In this document: piece by piece, positions 48,524 to 56,695 of the stretch
Position numbering within the stretch: the first letter of the stretch is position 1
How the letters are laid out: each line of letters opens with the position of its first letter
NCBI RefSeq assembly: GCF_006385785.1
Contig: NZ_VFSH01000006.1
Coordinates: forward strand, 53,282-117,281
Direction: 5' to 3'
DNA from: Streptococcus shenyangsis
Lineage (GTDB): Bacteria > Bacillota > Bacilli > Lactobacillales > Streptococcaceae
Length of the DNA stretch: 64,000 nt
Notes under the pieces: model-generated
Told to the model about the DNA's origin: nothing
The model's database searches: none
The model's input: only the letters and a program-made list of their open reading frames with translations
Translations under genes and position numbers: made by a program

Positions 48524-51256
48524 ATGAGAATTGATCAACGAATTATGCGTTTTGGCATAAAAAAATTAAGTATCGGAGTTGTATCTGTTGCAGTTGGTTT
48601 TGCTTTTTTAGCACCGACAGGAATTTCTGCCAATGAAGGAAGTCCAGTTGTGAAAAACGAAACTCCTCTAGTAGTAAATGCAACGGATAGTTCGACAAAA
48701 CTAGAAAATACTGATAAAAAACAGGAAATATCTATTACAGAGGAGAAAGATACAGCTACTCAATCAACTATAGAAACAAGAGAAGTTGTTAAAACTCAGA
48801 AAGAAAAAGCAGGAGAAGAATTATATCAAAAAGAATCTGCTGTACCTCATGAGGAATTGAAGAAAGAGGAAATTCTAAAGGATGAGCCGAAAAATTCTCG
48901 TCCAGTAACAGAGGCAGACTTTGTCAAAATTTCTAAAGGAGAACTCCATGTAGAGAAGGATCTTGTCGATAATTCTTTATACGGTGGAAAATTTTTAGAT
49001 CCTGATGGAGATGATGATCATGATGGAATAAAAAATAAGGATGAATTGTATATTTACAATAAAGATGGGAAAGACTACTTAGGATACCATAGCCATCCTT
49101 TACTAGCAGATAGTGATGGAGATGGACTAGAAGACGGGGAAGATGATAAGAAGAAACAATGGTATGTCACAGATCGTGATTCCCTCCTTTTTATGGAGTT
49201 GGCTTATCGTAATGATGATTACATTGACAAAATTCTAGATCATAAAAATCCTTTTCCAAGTCTTTATCTTGATCGTCAAGAATATAAAATGATGCATAAT
49301 GAACTGGCACCATTTTGGAAGATGAAAAAGGCTTATCATACAGCAAGTGGCTTGGATGCTTTCTTATTTGAGACCAAGAGCGATCTCCCTTATCTCAAAG
49401 ATGGAACGGTGCATATGTTGGCTATACGTGGAACAAGACTGAATGATGCGAAAGATTTAAGTACAGATTTTGTTTTGTTTGGAGGAAATAAACCTGCACA
49501 AGCGGATGATATCCGTAATGTTGTAAAAGAACTGGCGCAGGATTCCAGCATTACAAATCTGTATATGACAGGTCATTCACTAGGAGGCTACTTAGCTCAA
49601 ATAGCAGCAGTTGAAGCTTATCAGAAATATCCTACTTTTTATAATAATGTTTTGAAAAAAGTTACGACATTTAGCGCTCCTAAAGTAATTACTTCTCGAA
49701 CTATTTGGAATGCTAAAAATGGCTTCTGGGATGTAGGTTTAGAAAGTCGTAAGTTAGCTCTATCTGGTAAAATAAAACATTATGTGGTTGATAATGATAA
49801 TGTTGTGACATCATTGATTCGTAATGATAATGATATTGTAACTTTTACAGGTAACTCTAGTTTCAAACACCGTTCGCGTGGTTATTTTGAAAGTAGAATG
49901 AATGCTATCCCGAATTTTAATATTGGAAAACGTGATACGCTTGATAAACAGGGATATCGTGATCAAAAATTAGACAAAGTTTATTTCTTTAAGAAACAAC
50001 AAGTCCCTCTGTCGTCTAGTCAACCAAGCGCTGAACCTCTTGAAAATATAGCTCTAGGGAAACGAGTAACTCAAAGTTCGACAGCTTTTGGAGGAGATGC
50101 TAGAAGAGCAGTTGATGGGAAATTAGATGGAAATTACGGACATAATTCTGTCACTCATACAGATTTTCAATCAAAACCTTGGTGGCAAGTCGATTTAGAT
50201 AAGGAAGAAACGATTCGCCAGATTAATATTTACAATCGAACAGATGCTGCTCAAGATAGACTGACTAATTTTAATGTGATTCTTTTGGATAGTTCTGGAA
50301 AAGAAATTGAAAGAAAGCACATTGCATACTTGCGAGATAGTTCCGCTCAGATTTCAATTGATTATAAGAAAGCTCGTTTTGTACGCATCGAGTTAGATGG
50401 ATATAACGCTCTCAGTCTTGCAGAAGTCCAAGTATATCGTTCTGAGAATATCGCTTGGAAAAAACAAGCTCAGCAAAGTTCTACTGATTTTGGAGGAGAT
50501 GCTAGTCGTGCCTTGGATGGCAATACCAATAGTAGTTATAGCCAGCAATCAATTACTCATACAAAATTTGAAAACCAGCCTTGGTGGGAAGTTGATTTAG
50601 GTCGTACAGAACAGGTAGGACTTGTTCGCCTTCATAACCGTGGGGATGGAGCACTTTCTAAACGTCTGTCAGACTTTGATGTGATTTTATATGATGAAAA
50701 AGGGACAGAAGTTGCTAGACAATATGTTTCTCGCTTAGAAGGAAGCAGTTTAGATCTCCAGTTGAATGGTAAACTAGGCCGCCGTGTTCGCATTCAATTG
50801 CGTCAAAAAAATCAAGCTCTCAGCCTTGCAGAAGTAGAAGTTTTTCGATTTGTAGCTAAAAATAATGTAACTACTCAAGCTTCTAAGCCTGTACAACTCT
50901 TAAACTACACTCCTGTAAAAGATAAGACCCTAACTATTCAACATAGTGGTGCTTATATTGCACGTTATTCAATATCGTGGGAAGAAGTTACAGTAGATAA
51001 AAATGGTCAATCAGTTGTCCGAAGTCGTTCTTGGGAAGGGAATGGGCGTAATCAGACCGCAGGCTTTATCCTCAATCTCCCAATTAAGTCTAATATGCGC
51101 AATCTTCGAATTAAGATCGAAAAGAGAACAGGTCTTATTTGGAATAGATGGCAAACAATCTATGACAACAGACCTCTTCTCGCCCAACCACATCGAAAAA
51201 TTACTCACTGGGGAACAACATTGAATTCTAAGGTGAGTGATGATGATGTTTTGTAA
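48524..51256 (+). CDS. secreted lipase-like hydrolase with two lectin domains and a cytolysin domain-4-like C-terminus
   Basis: A 910-residue exported protein. Residues 1-38 are a YSIRK-like signal peptide (FGIKKLSIGVVSVAVGFAF). A charged low-complexity segment follows to about 130. Calcium-type Asp repeats start at Asp159 (DPDGDDDHDG) and Asp196 (DSDGDGLEDG). A lipase-like alpha/beta hydrolase spans about 205-460, with AIRGT, nucleophile Ser352 in GHSLGG, candidate acid Asp423 or Asp425, and His449. Two F5/8-type (fucolectin-like) domains span about 507-639 and 641-775. Residues about 795-910 resemble domain 4 of cholesterol-dependent cytolysins: SISWEEV, TGLIWNRWQTIYD (variant undecapeptide 867-877) and WGTTL, with the cholesterol-binding Thr899-Leu900 pair. 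No LPXTG or choline-binding repeats. Placed between punA and deoD. Confidence 0.85.
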   Translation: MRIDQRIMRFGIKKLSIGVVSVAVGFAFLAPTGISANEGSPVVKNETPLVVNATDSSTKLENTDKKQEISITEEKDTATQSTIETREVVKTQKEKAGEELYQKESAVPHEELKKEEILKDEPKNSRPVTEADFVKISKGELHVEKDLVDNSLYGGKFLDPDGDDDHDGIKNKDELYIYNKDGKDYLGYHSHPLLADSDGDGLEDGEDDKKKQWYVTDRDSLLFMELAYRNDDYIDKILDHKNPFPSLYLDRQEYKMMHNELAPFWKMKKAYHTASGLDAFLFETKSDLPYLKDGTVHMLAIRGTRLNDAKDLSTDFVLFGGNKPAQADDIRNVVKELAQDSSITNLYMTGHSLGGYLAQIAAVEAYQKYPTFYNNVLKKVTTFSAPKVITSRTIWNAKNGFWDVGLESRKLALSGKIKHYVVDNDNVVTSLIRNDNDIVTFTGNSSFKHRSRGYFESRMNAIPNFNIGKRDTLDKQGYRDQKLDKVYFFKKQQVPLSSSQPSAEPLENIALGKRVTQSSTAFGGDARRAVDGKLDGNYGHNSVTHTDFQSKPWWQVDLDKEETIRQINIYNRTDAAQDRLTNFNVILLDSSGKEIERKHIAYLRDSSAQISIDYKKARFVRIELDGYNALSLAEVQVYRSENIAWKKQAQQSSTDFGGDASRALDGNTNSSYSQQSITHTKFENQPWWEVDLGRTEQVGLVRLHNRGDGALSKRLSDFDVILYDEKGTEVARQYVSRLEGSSLDLQLNGKLGRRVRIQLRQKNQALSLAEVEVFRFVAKNNVTTQASKPVQLLNYTPVKDKTLTIQHSGAYIARYSISWEEVTVDKNGQSVVRSRSWEGNGRNQTAGFILNLPIKSNMRNLRIKIEKRTGLIWNRWQTIYDNRPLLAQPHRKITHWGTTLNSKVSDDDVL

Positions 51257-51302
51257 TCTGATGGTACAATGACAGTTAGTTTGTCTAGTTTATAAGAAAG
51301 CA

Positions 51303-51592
51303 CTAGCTGATCTTGAACAGAACTCAGCTAGTTCTCTGAGAGAGAACAAAATTAAACAGAAAGGTAGAGCGCGTGTTCTAATTTGAACACGAGCGGAAAA
51401 CTTTTCTAAAAACTCAGAAGAGAAGGGGAGTTCGGGTTTTAATTGAAGCCGATCTAATCTTCTCAATATCATCAAAATTAAGAAAGAAAGGATGGGTTAA
51501 CTGTATTCATTGAACTGAATACGGGCGGAGAACTGTGTAAAAAAGATAAACTGTCTAGCATCTGAGATGCTTCGTCAGTTTCCTATTTTTAC
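51303..51592 (+). ncRNA. highly structured intergenic region, candidate regulatory RNA
   Basis: In the 368-base space before deoD there are several hairpins: CTAGCTGA/TCAGCTAG (51303-51331), GTTCTCT-GAG-AGAGAAC (51331-51348), CGTGTTC/GAACACG (51372-51391), GTATTCA/TGAATAC (51503-51522), and AAACTG...GCATCTGAGATGC...CAGTTT (51548-51581). Two hairpins are followed by the same RGCGGARAACT motif (51392, 51523). No gene is present. It may be a leader RNA or small RNA; family unknown. Confidence 0.4.
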
Positions 51593-51624
51593 TTTGTTCT
51601 CTGTCGCCCTTTATATCTTAAACT

Positions 51625-52335
51625 ATGTCTATCCATATTGCTGCTAAGCAGGGTGAAATTGCTGATAAAATTCTTCTTCCTGGGGATCCTCTTCGTGCGA
51701 AATTTATCGCGGAGAATTTTCTTGAAGATGCTGTTTGTTTTAACGAAGTGCGTAACATGTTTGGCTACACTGGTACTTACAAGGGTCACCGTGTATCTGT
51801 CATGGGAACTGGGATGGGAATGCCATCTATTTCGATTTATGCGCGTGAGTTGATTGTTGACTACGGTGTGAAAAAATTGATCCGTGTTGGAACTGCGGGT
51901 TCTTTGAATGAAGATGTCCACGTTCGTGAATTGGTTTTGGCGCAGGCAGCTGCAACTAACTCAAACATCGTCCGTAATGACTGGCCACAGTACGATTTTC
52001 CACAAATCGCTAGCTTTGATTTGCTAGATAAGGCCTACCATATCGCCAGAGAACTCGGTATGACAACCCATGTTGGTAACGTTTTGTCTTCGGATGTCTT
52101 TTATTCAAACTACTTTGAAAAGAACATCGAGCTTGGTAAATGGGGAGTAAAAGCGGTGGAAATGGAAGCAGCGGCTCTTTACTATCTTGCTGCTCAACAC
52201 CATGTTGATGCTTTAGCTATTATGACTATTTCAGATAGTTTGGTTAATCCAGATGAAGATACAACTGCAGAAGAACGTCAAAACACCTTCACTGATATGA
52301 TGAAGGTTGGTTTGGAAACATTGATTGCAGACTAA
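51625..52335 (+). CDS. deoD: purine-nucleoside phosphorylase, DeoD type
   Basis: A 236-residue hexameric-type phosphorylase ([53 protein letters not shown]). It acts on adenosine and 6-oxopurine nucleosides. No Shine-Dalgarno sequence is visible before the ATG; the upstream DNA is pyrimidine-rich and structured, which hints at unusual translation control. It forms the second purine-phosphorylase gene beside punA. Confidence 0.96.
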   Translation: MSIHIAAKQGEIADKILLPGDPLRAKFIAENFLEDAVCFNEVRNMFGYTGTYKGHRVSVMGTGMGMPSISIYARELIVDYGVKKLIRVGTAGSLNEDVHVRELVLAQAAATNSNIVRNDWPQYDFPQIASFDLLDKAYHIARELGMTTHVGNVLSSDVFYSNYFEKNIELGKWGVKAVEMEAAALYYLAAQHHVDALAIMTISDSLVNPDEDTTAEERQNTFTDMMKVGLETLIAD

Positions 52336-52564
52336 AGGTAGGCTATATTCAGAATGATTTCTCTTGTTCTCAAAATGATAACTATTAACAATGAATCAAT
52401 CCTGAAATAGGTAAGAATAAGGAAATTGAAGGAAGCCTAATTGTGTCAAAGGACCTAGACTAGTCAGTTTAATATCTAAATCATAATCAAATAAAGTTGG
52501 AAGCCAAGTTGACAAGAAGTCAAGACTTTCAACTTTTTAACTTGAAAATTCCTAGGAGTACAAA

Positions 52565-53296
52565 ATGGATAAGATTGAACAATTACAAGGTATTATTGAT
52601 CAAAGTCAGAGCATTGTCTTTTTCGGTGGTGCAGGGGTTTCTACAGAGTCTAATATTCCAGATTTTCGTAGTTCAGATGGTATATATAGTCTGAAACTAG
52701 GTCGCCATTTTACTGCCGAGCAACTGGTTTCACGCACTATGTTTGAGCGCTATCCAGAGGATTTTTTTGATTTCTACAAAAAGTATCTGGTCTATCCTGA
52801 TGCTAAGCCGAATTTAGCACATGATTATCTAGCGTCTTTGGAAAAAACAGGTAAATTAAAGGCGATTGTGACGCAAAATATCGATAGCCTCCATGAAATG
52901 GCAGGATCTCAGAAAGTTTTGAAACTGCATGGTAGTGCAGATCGTAATTATTGTTTGGGCTGTCATCGCTTTTATGATTTGACTGCCTTTTTGGAACTTG
53001 AAGGTCCAGTTCCCCACTGCTTAGATTGTGGCAAGGTGGTCAAACCTGACGTAACCCTTTATGAGGAAGCGCTAGATATGGATGTATTTAGTCGCGCAGC
53101 TCGAGCCATTCAGCAAGCAGATTTGTTGATTATTGGTGGTACTTCCTTAGTTGTTTACCCTGCAGCTAGCCTAATCAATTATTTTTCAGGGTCAAATCTT
53201 GTCGTTATCAACAAGTCCAGCACTCCTCAAGATAGCCAAGCTGATTTAGTTATCGAAGGTAAGATTGGAGAAGTTTTTTCTAAATTGAGACAATAA
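52565..53296 (+). CDS. cobB: NAD-dependent protein deacylase, Sir2 family
   Basis: A 243-residue sirtuin: GGAGVSTESNIPDFRS, TQNIDSLHEMAG, HGSADRNYC with catalytic His, and zinc pairs CLGC and CLDC. It removes acyl groups from lysines using NAD. AGGAG lies before the ATG. It has its own space and terminator, between deoD and a P-loop gene. Confidence 0.95.
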   Translation: MDKIEQLQGIIDQSQSIVFFGGAGVSTESNIPDFRSSDGIYSLKLGRHFTAEQLVSRTMFERYPEDFFDFYKKYLVYPDAKPNLAHDYLASLEKTGKLKAIVTQNIDSLHEMAGSQKVLKLHGSADRNYCLGCHRFYDLTAFLELEGPVPHCLDCGKVVKPDVTLYEEALDMDVFSRAARAIQQADLLIIGGTSLVVYPAASLINYFSGSNLVVINKSSTPQDSQADLVIEGKIGEVFSKLRQ

Positions 53297-53337
53297 AAAA
53301 CTGAAAGAAGTAGGACTATACTTCCTTCAGTTTTTTT
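53295..53337 (+). terminator. terminator after the sirtuin gene
   Basis: AAAAAACTGAAAGAAG and CTTCCTTCAGTTTTTT, one mismatch, T-rich end. Confidence 0.9.
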
Positions 53338-53526
53338 GTATCACGAACTCAGAAACTATGAACAAGATTCTCTTCATTTCTAGGGGAATTTTATTGTTGA
53401 TTTATAAATTGCTCGAGTTATTTTTAATTGTTGAATAAAAGGAAAAAAGGAAGACTTTCTGGATGAAAAACTTTCTTTTTTAGTCAATCAGTACATGCTG
53501 ATTTTAATGAAACGCTACTATATTGT

Positions 53527-54039
53527 TTACTTTTTTAAAGATCGCAAAAAACAATCAATCTCTGCTTGAGAATGGAGAATATGCATCTTTTCTGGGTAAA
53601 TATTGTGTAAGTATTGGTATCTATCCTTAGCATTTTTTGTTCGACCATCCCAGAGAATCCAACGAATAAATTCCCAGTTGAATTGCTCGGGACATCCCTT
53701 AGCCATACTTTCTCTCACTTTTCCTCTGTATTTTAAATAGCGCTTAAAGGCTCTTAGCAAACAATTCCAAGCAGAGAAGTTTAAAAAGATGATTTGGTCA
53801 GCTTCGTCCATTCTTTCCTCATAACAACACCAAGAGTAATTACCATCAATGACCCAAGCTTCATGCTTGGTGAGAAAACTTTTCATCTCGGTCAACATCC
53901 ATTCGCGGTCACTGTCTTGCCAACCAGGTTGAAATTGGAGTGTGTCCATATGAAGTTTTGGGATGGAGTAGTGGAGAGATAACTTTTCAGCTAGCGTTGA
54001 CTTACCAGCACCAGAATATCCGATAATTGCGATTTTCAT
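53527..54039 (-). CDS. adenylate-kinase-like P-loop protein (topology modulation family)
   Basis: A 170-residue P-loop NTPase: Walker A GYSGAGKSTLAEKLS, then VIDGNYSWCCYEERM and a helical lid. The pattern matches the FlaR/topology-modulation adenylate-kinase-like group; substrate unknown. Space 53338-53526 contains nothing I can name. Confidence 0.85.
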   Translation of the reverse strand: MKIAIIGYSGAGKSTLAEKLSLHYSIPKLHMDTLQFQPGWQDSDREWMLTEMKSFLTKHEAWVIDGNYSWCCYEERMDEADQIIFLNFSAWNCLLRAFKRYLKYRGKVRESMAKGCPEQFNWEFIRWILWDGRTKNAKDRYQYLHNIYPEKMHILHSQAEIDCFLRSLKK

Positions 54040-54065
54040 TTTCTACCCTTTCCTATTTGGAGACA

Positions 54066-54090
54066 AAAAAACAGCCTCTATGGACTGTTT
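54066..54090 (-). terminator. terminator after rpsT
   Basis: On the minus strand AAACAGTCC and GGCTGTTT form a stem followed by a T run. Confidence 0.75.
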
Positions 54091-54091
54091 C

Positions 54092-54328
54092 TTATTTAGC
54101 AAGTTTAGCTGAAAGACGAGCTTTATCGCGGCTTGCTTTGTTTTTGTGAATCAAACCTTTAGTTTCTGCTTTATCGATAGCTGAGCTAGCAGCACGGAAA
54201 AGTTCTTCAGATGGGTTTGCTTCGAAAGCTTTGATAGCAGTACGCATAGCTGATTTTTGAGCTGAGTTCTTTTCGTTTTGTTTAACGTTCAATTCAGCGC
54301 GTTTGATAGCTGATTTAATGTTTGCCAA
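54092..54328 (-). CDS. rpsT: 30S ribosomal protein S20
   Basis: A 78-residue S20 ([20 protein letters not shown] over residues 1-20). The initiation codon is TTG at 54328: GGAGGT is correctly spaced before it, and the product then starts MANIKSA like other S20 proteins. An in-frame ATG at 54343 overlaps the ribosome binding site and is unlikely. A rare start codon is common for S20 and may limit expression. Confidence 0.95.
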
Positions 54329-54395
54329 TGTTCTTACCTCCATATTTACTAACTATACCATTATATCTGAAAACTTACGTTTTGACAAGGGAAAA

Positions 54396-55316
54396 TTACT
54401 TTTTTAAGTAAATTTCATCGATTTCATGGTTCTTTGTTTTATGCAGAATCACTTCTGCACGATTTCTGGTTGGTTCAATATAATTTTGTAGATTTGTGAG
54501 ATTGATACTAGTCCAGACTTGATGGGCAAAGGATTCCACTTCCCCAATTGGCATTTGAGTAAAACGATAATAGTAGCTATCAGGGTCGCTTTGGGCTAGG
54601 CTCAGCATTTTTAAGAAACGGTCCAGATACCAACTCTCGATGTCATCGACTGAAGCATCAACATAGATGGAAAAGTCAAAGAAGTCAGTAATGTAGAGAC
54701 GCTCGTTTTGTGGATTTTGAAAGACATTTATTCCCTCAACAATCACAAAATCAGCAGCTTTGACGCTTTGCTTTTCCTCAGGTACGATGTCGTAGACTTC
54801 ATGAGAATAGACAGGAATATCTACATCTTGTCCATTTTTGATGTGATCCAGGAAGTTGAGAAGAGCTTCCATATCATAGCTTTCAGGAAATCCCTTGCGA
54901 TTTAAGATCCCTTGTTCAATCAAGGTCTGGTTGGGATAGAGAAAGCCATCAGTTGTTACCAACTCAACCCTAGCATCTGTAAGTGTACGGGACAGTAGGA
55001 TTTGAAGTAGGCGACTGGTTGTGGATTTTCCAACGGCAACACTTCCAGAAACCCCAATGATAAAAGGCTGGGATTTGCTTTCACGTTGAAGGAAAATTCC
55101 TTTGGAAAAGGCCAAATCATCCTTGGTACGCTTGTAAATATGGATGAGATGGGCTAGGGGAAGATAGACATCGGTAACATCCTGTAAACTAATCTGGTCA
55201 TTAAAACTCTTGATGGACTCTAATTCCTCTTCTGTCAAAGGAGGTGTTGTCTTTCGATGTAAAGATTGCCAAGTCTGGCGGCTGATTTTTTCAAAATGTA
55301 AAAATTCGTTGGTCAT
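54396..55316 (-). CDS. coaA: pantothenate kinase, type I
   Basis: A 306-residue kinase of the first coenzyme A step. Walker [13 protein letters not shown]; further motifs [19 protein letters not shown] and [11 protein letters not shown] use the ATG at 55316 ([10 protein letters not shown]) over the one at 55346, from similarity to the family start. It lies upstream of rpsT in the same direction, 67 bases apart. Confidence 0.96.
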   Translation of the reverse strand: MTNEFLHFEKISRQTWQSLHRKTTPPLTEEELESIKSFNDQISLQDVTDVYLPLAHLIHIYKRTKDDLAFSKGIFLQRESKSQPFIIGVSGSVAVGKSTTSRLLQILLSRTLTDARVELVTTDGFLYPNQTLIEQGILNRKGFPESYDMEALLNFLDHIKNGQDVDIPVYSHEVYDIVPEEKQSVKAADFVIVEGINVFQNPQNERLYITDFFDFSIYVDASVDDIESWYLDRFLKMLSLAQSDPDSYYYRFTQMPIGEVESFAHQVWTSINLTNLQNYIEPTRNRAEVILHKTKNHEIDEIYLKK

Positions 55317-55506
55317 TTGTTTTCCCCTAGATATTTTGTTTATCATACCATAAAAAGCTAAAAAAATAAAGCGGTTTCTTGATGATAGTAAGCCAATATC
55401 GTATAATAGAGGTTGACCAATTTATTGATGAAGTAGGAGATAGTTTCTACTGATTTGTAAGCTAATAAAGGGGGCTTTTTAGTTCACCACTTATAGGAGG
55501 TGTACT

Positions 55507-55911
55507 ATGAAAATCTTAAAACGTTACACATTGGAACTTTGTTTTATTTTAAGTTTTGCACTACCTTTTATAAAAGGGGCGAATGCAGATAATGGTAGAC
55601 GCTTTGTGGAAATCTATTACGGTTTTACTTTTTTGATGGAACATGCTATTGTAACAGCTATCTTTATCTGTTCGCTCTTGATTGCTTTCTTACTAAAAAA
55701 ACGGTGGACGAAATGGCTTGCTGCTGGTAGTTATCTATTTTTGATTTTGTGGATTGCTACAGAGGGTTATTTCTTCAGCATGTCACTGGAAGATTTGATA
55801 CGACTTTGGACCAGTTTGGAAATCCTGACACAAACTTATCAGTTGGGCTTTTATCTAAACATCTTGTTGGGAATTTTGTTGATAATAAAGTATTTTAAGG
55901 TTAAGCAATAG
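55507..55911 (+). CDS. hypothetical four-helix membrane protein
   Basis: A 134-residue membrane protein with four hydrophobic segments (ELCFILSFALPFI, HAIVTAIFICSLLIAF, AAGSYLFLILWIA, LGFYLNILLGILLII). AGGAGG lies eight bases before the ATG, so it is well translated. I recognise no family. It precedes the methyltransferase gene but is separated from it by a terminator. Confidence 0.7.
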   Translation: MKILKRYTLELCFILSFALPFIKGANADNGRRFVEIYYGFTFLMEHAIVTAIFICSLLIAFLLKKRWTKWLAAGSYLFLILWIATEGYFFSMSLEDLIRLWTSLEILTQTYQLGFYLNILLGILLIIKYFKVKQ

Positions 55912-56000
55912 AAATAATATAGGTGATAAACTTTTTGTTTTTATCTGGACTGTGATATTTATAGTTCTAAATGGTTTATTATTTATAAGTGTTGAAAGAG

Positions 56001-56043
56001 ATTGAAGAAAATGTCTTCGTGACTAGCTTTCTTCAGTCTTTTT
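56001..56043 (+). terminator. terminator before the rsmC-deo cluster
   Basis: ATTGAAGAAA and TTTCTTCAGT form a stem followed by CTTTTTC. Confidence 0.65.
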
Positions 56044-56058
56044 CGTTTTATTATCAAT

Positions 56059-56098
56059 TTGTAAACGATTTACAATTTAAGTCAAATTATGGTAAAAT
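56059..56098 (+). promoter_or_regulatory. promoter of the rsmC-deo cluster with inverted repeat
   Basis: An extended -10 (TATGGTAAAAT; core TAAAAT 56093-56098) lies only six bases before the ATG at 56105. The inverted repeat TTGTAAA-CGA-TTTACAA (56059-56075) covers the -35 area; it is close to, but one base longer than, a CcpA cre site. Confidence 0.55.
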
Positions 56099-56104
56099 AG
56101 TTTC

Positions 56105-56695
56105 ATGAGTAAAATGTATTATGCAGAAAATCCTGATGCTGCTCACGACATTCATGAGTTGAGAGTGGACTTGTTGGGAGAAAAAATGACCTTTTTGACG
56201 GATGCGGGTGTTTTTAGCAAGAAAATGATTGACTTTGGAAGTCAACTCTTGCTCAAGTGTCTTGAGGTCAACCAAGGAGAAACTGTCCTGGATGTAGGCT
56301 GTGGTTACGGACCTTTGGGCTTGTCTTTAGCTAAGGCTTATGGTGTTCAGGCGACCATGGTCGATATTAATAATCGTGCCTTGGATTTGGCGCGGCAAAA
56401 TGCTGAACGAAATAAAGTAGAAGCGACGGTTTTTCAGTCCAACATCTATGAACAAGTTGAAGGACATTTTGACCATGTCATTTCCAATCCCCCTATCCGT
56501 GCGGGCAAGCAAGTAGTTCATGAAATCATTGAGAAAAGTAAAGATTTCTTGGAAACTGGTGGAGATTTGACAATCGTTATCCAGAAAAAACAAGGGGCTC
56601 CAAGTGCTAAGTCCAAGATGGAAGATGTGTTTGGCAATTGTGAAATCGTCAAAAAAGATAAGGGATACTATATCCTTAGAAGTGTGAAAGAATGA
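56105..56695 (+). CDS. rsmC: RsmC-type class I methyltransferase
   Basis: A 196-residue SAM-dependent methyltransferase with motif I LDVGCGYGPLGLSL, motif II VDINNRALDLA and the catalytic NPPIRAGK (an NPPY variant), as in 16S rRNA m2G methyltransferases RsmC/YbxB. There is no ribosome binding site and the promoter is immediately upstream, so the mRNA is probably leaderless. It overlaps deoA (ATGA). Confidence 0.88.
   Translation: MSKMYYAENPDAAHDIHELRVDLLGEKMTFLTDAGVFSKKMIDFGSQLLLKCLEVNQGETVLDVGCGYGPLGLSLAKAYGVQATMVDINNRALDLARQNAERNKVEATVFQSNIYEQVEGHFDHVISNPPIRAGKQVVHEIIEKSKDFLETGGDLTIVIQKKQGAPSAKSKMEDVFGNCEIVKKDKGYYILRSVKE

Noticed and set aside
48524..51256. Calling the surface protein a complete cytolysin or lectinolysin
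   Set aside because: There is no sequence corresponding to cytolysin domains 1-3; only the C-terminal part is similar.
56059..56075. Canonical CcpA cre site before rsmC-deoA
   Set aside because: The palindrome has an odd centre and one extra base compared with the cre consensus, so I list it only as operator-like.
56105..56695. Reading the methyltransferase as a 23S rRNA or DNA methylase
   Set aside because: The motif NPPIRAGK and size fit RsmC-like small-subunit enzymes better, though substrate is unproven.
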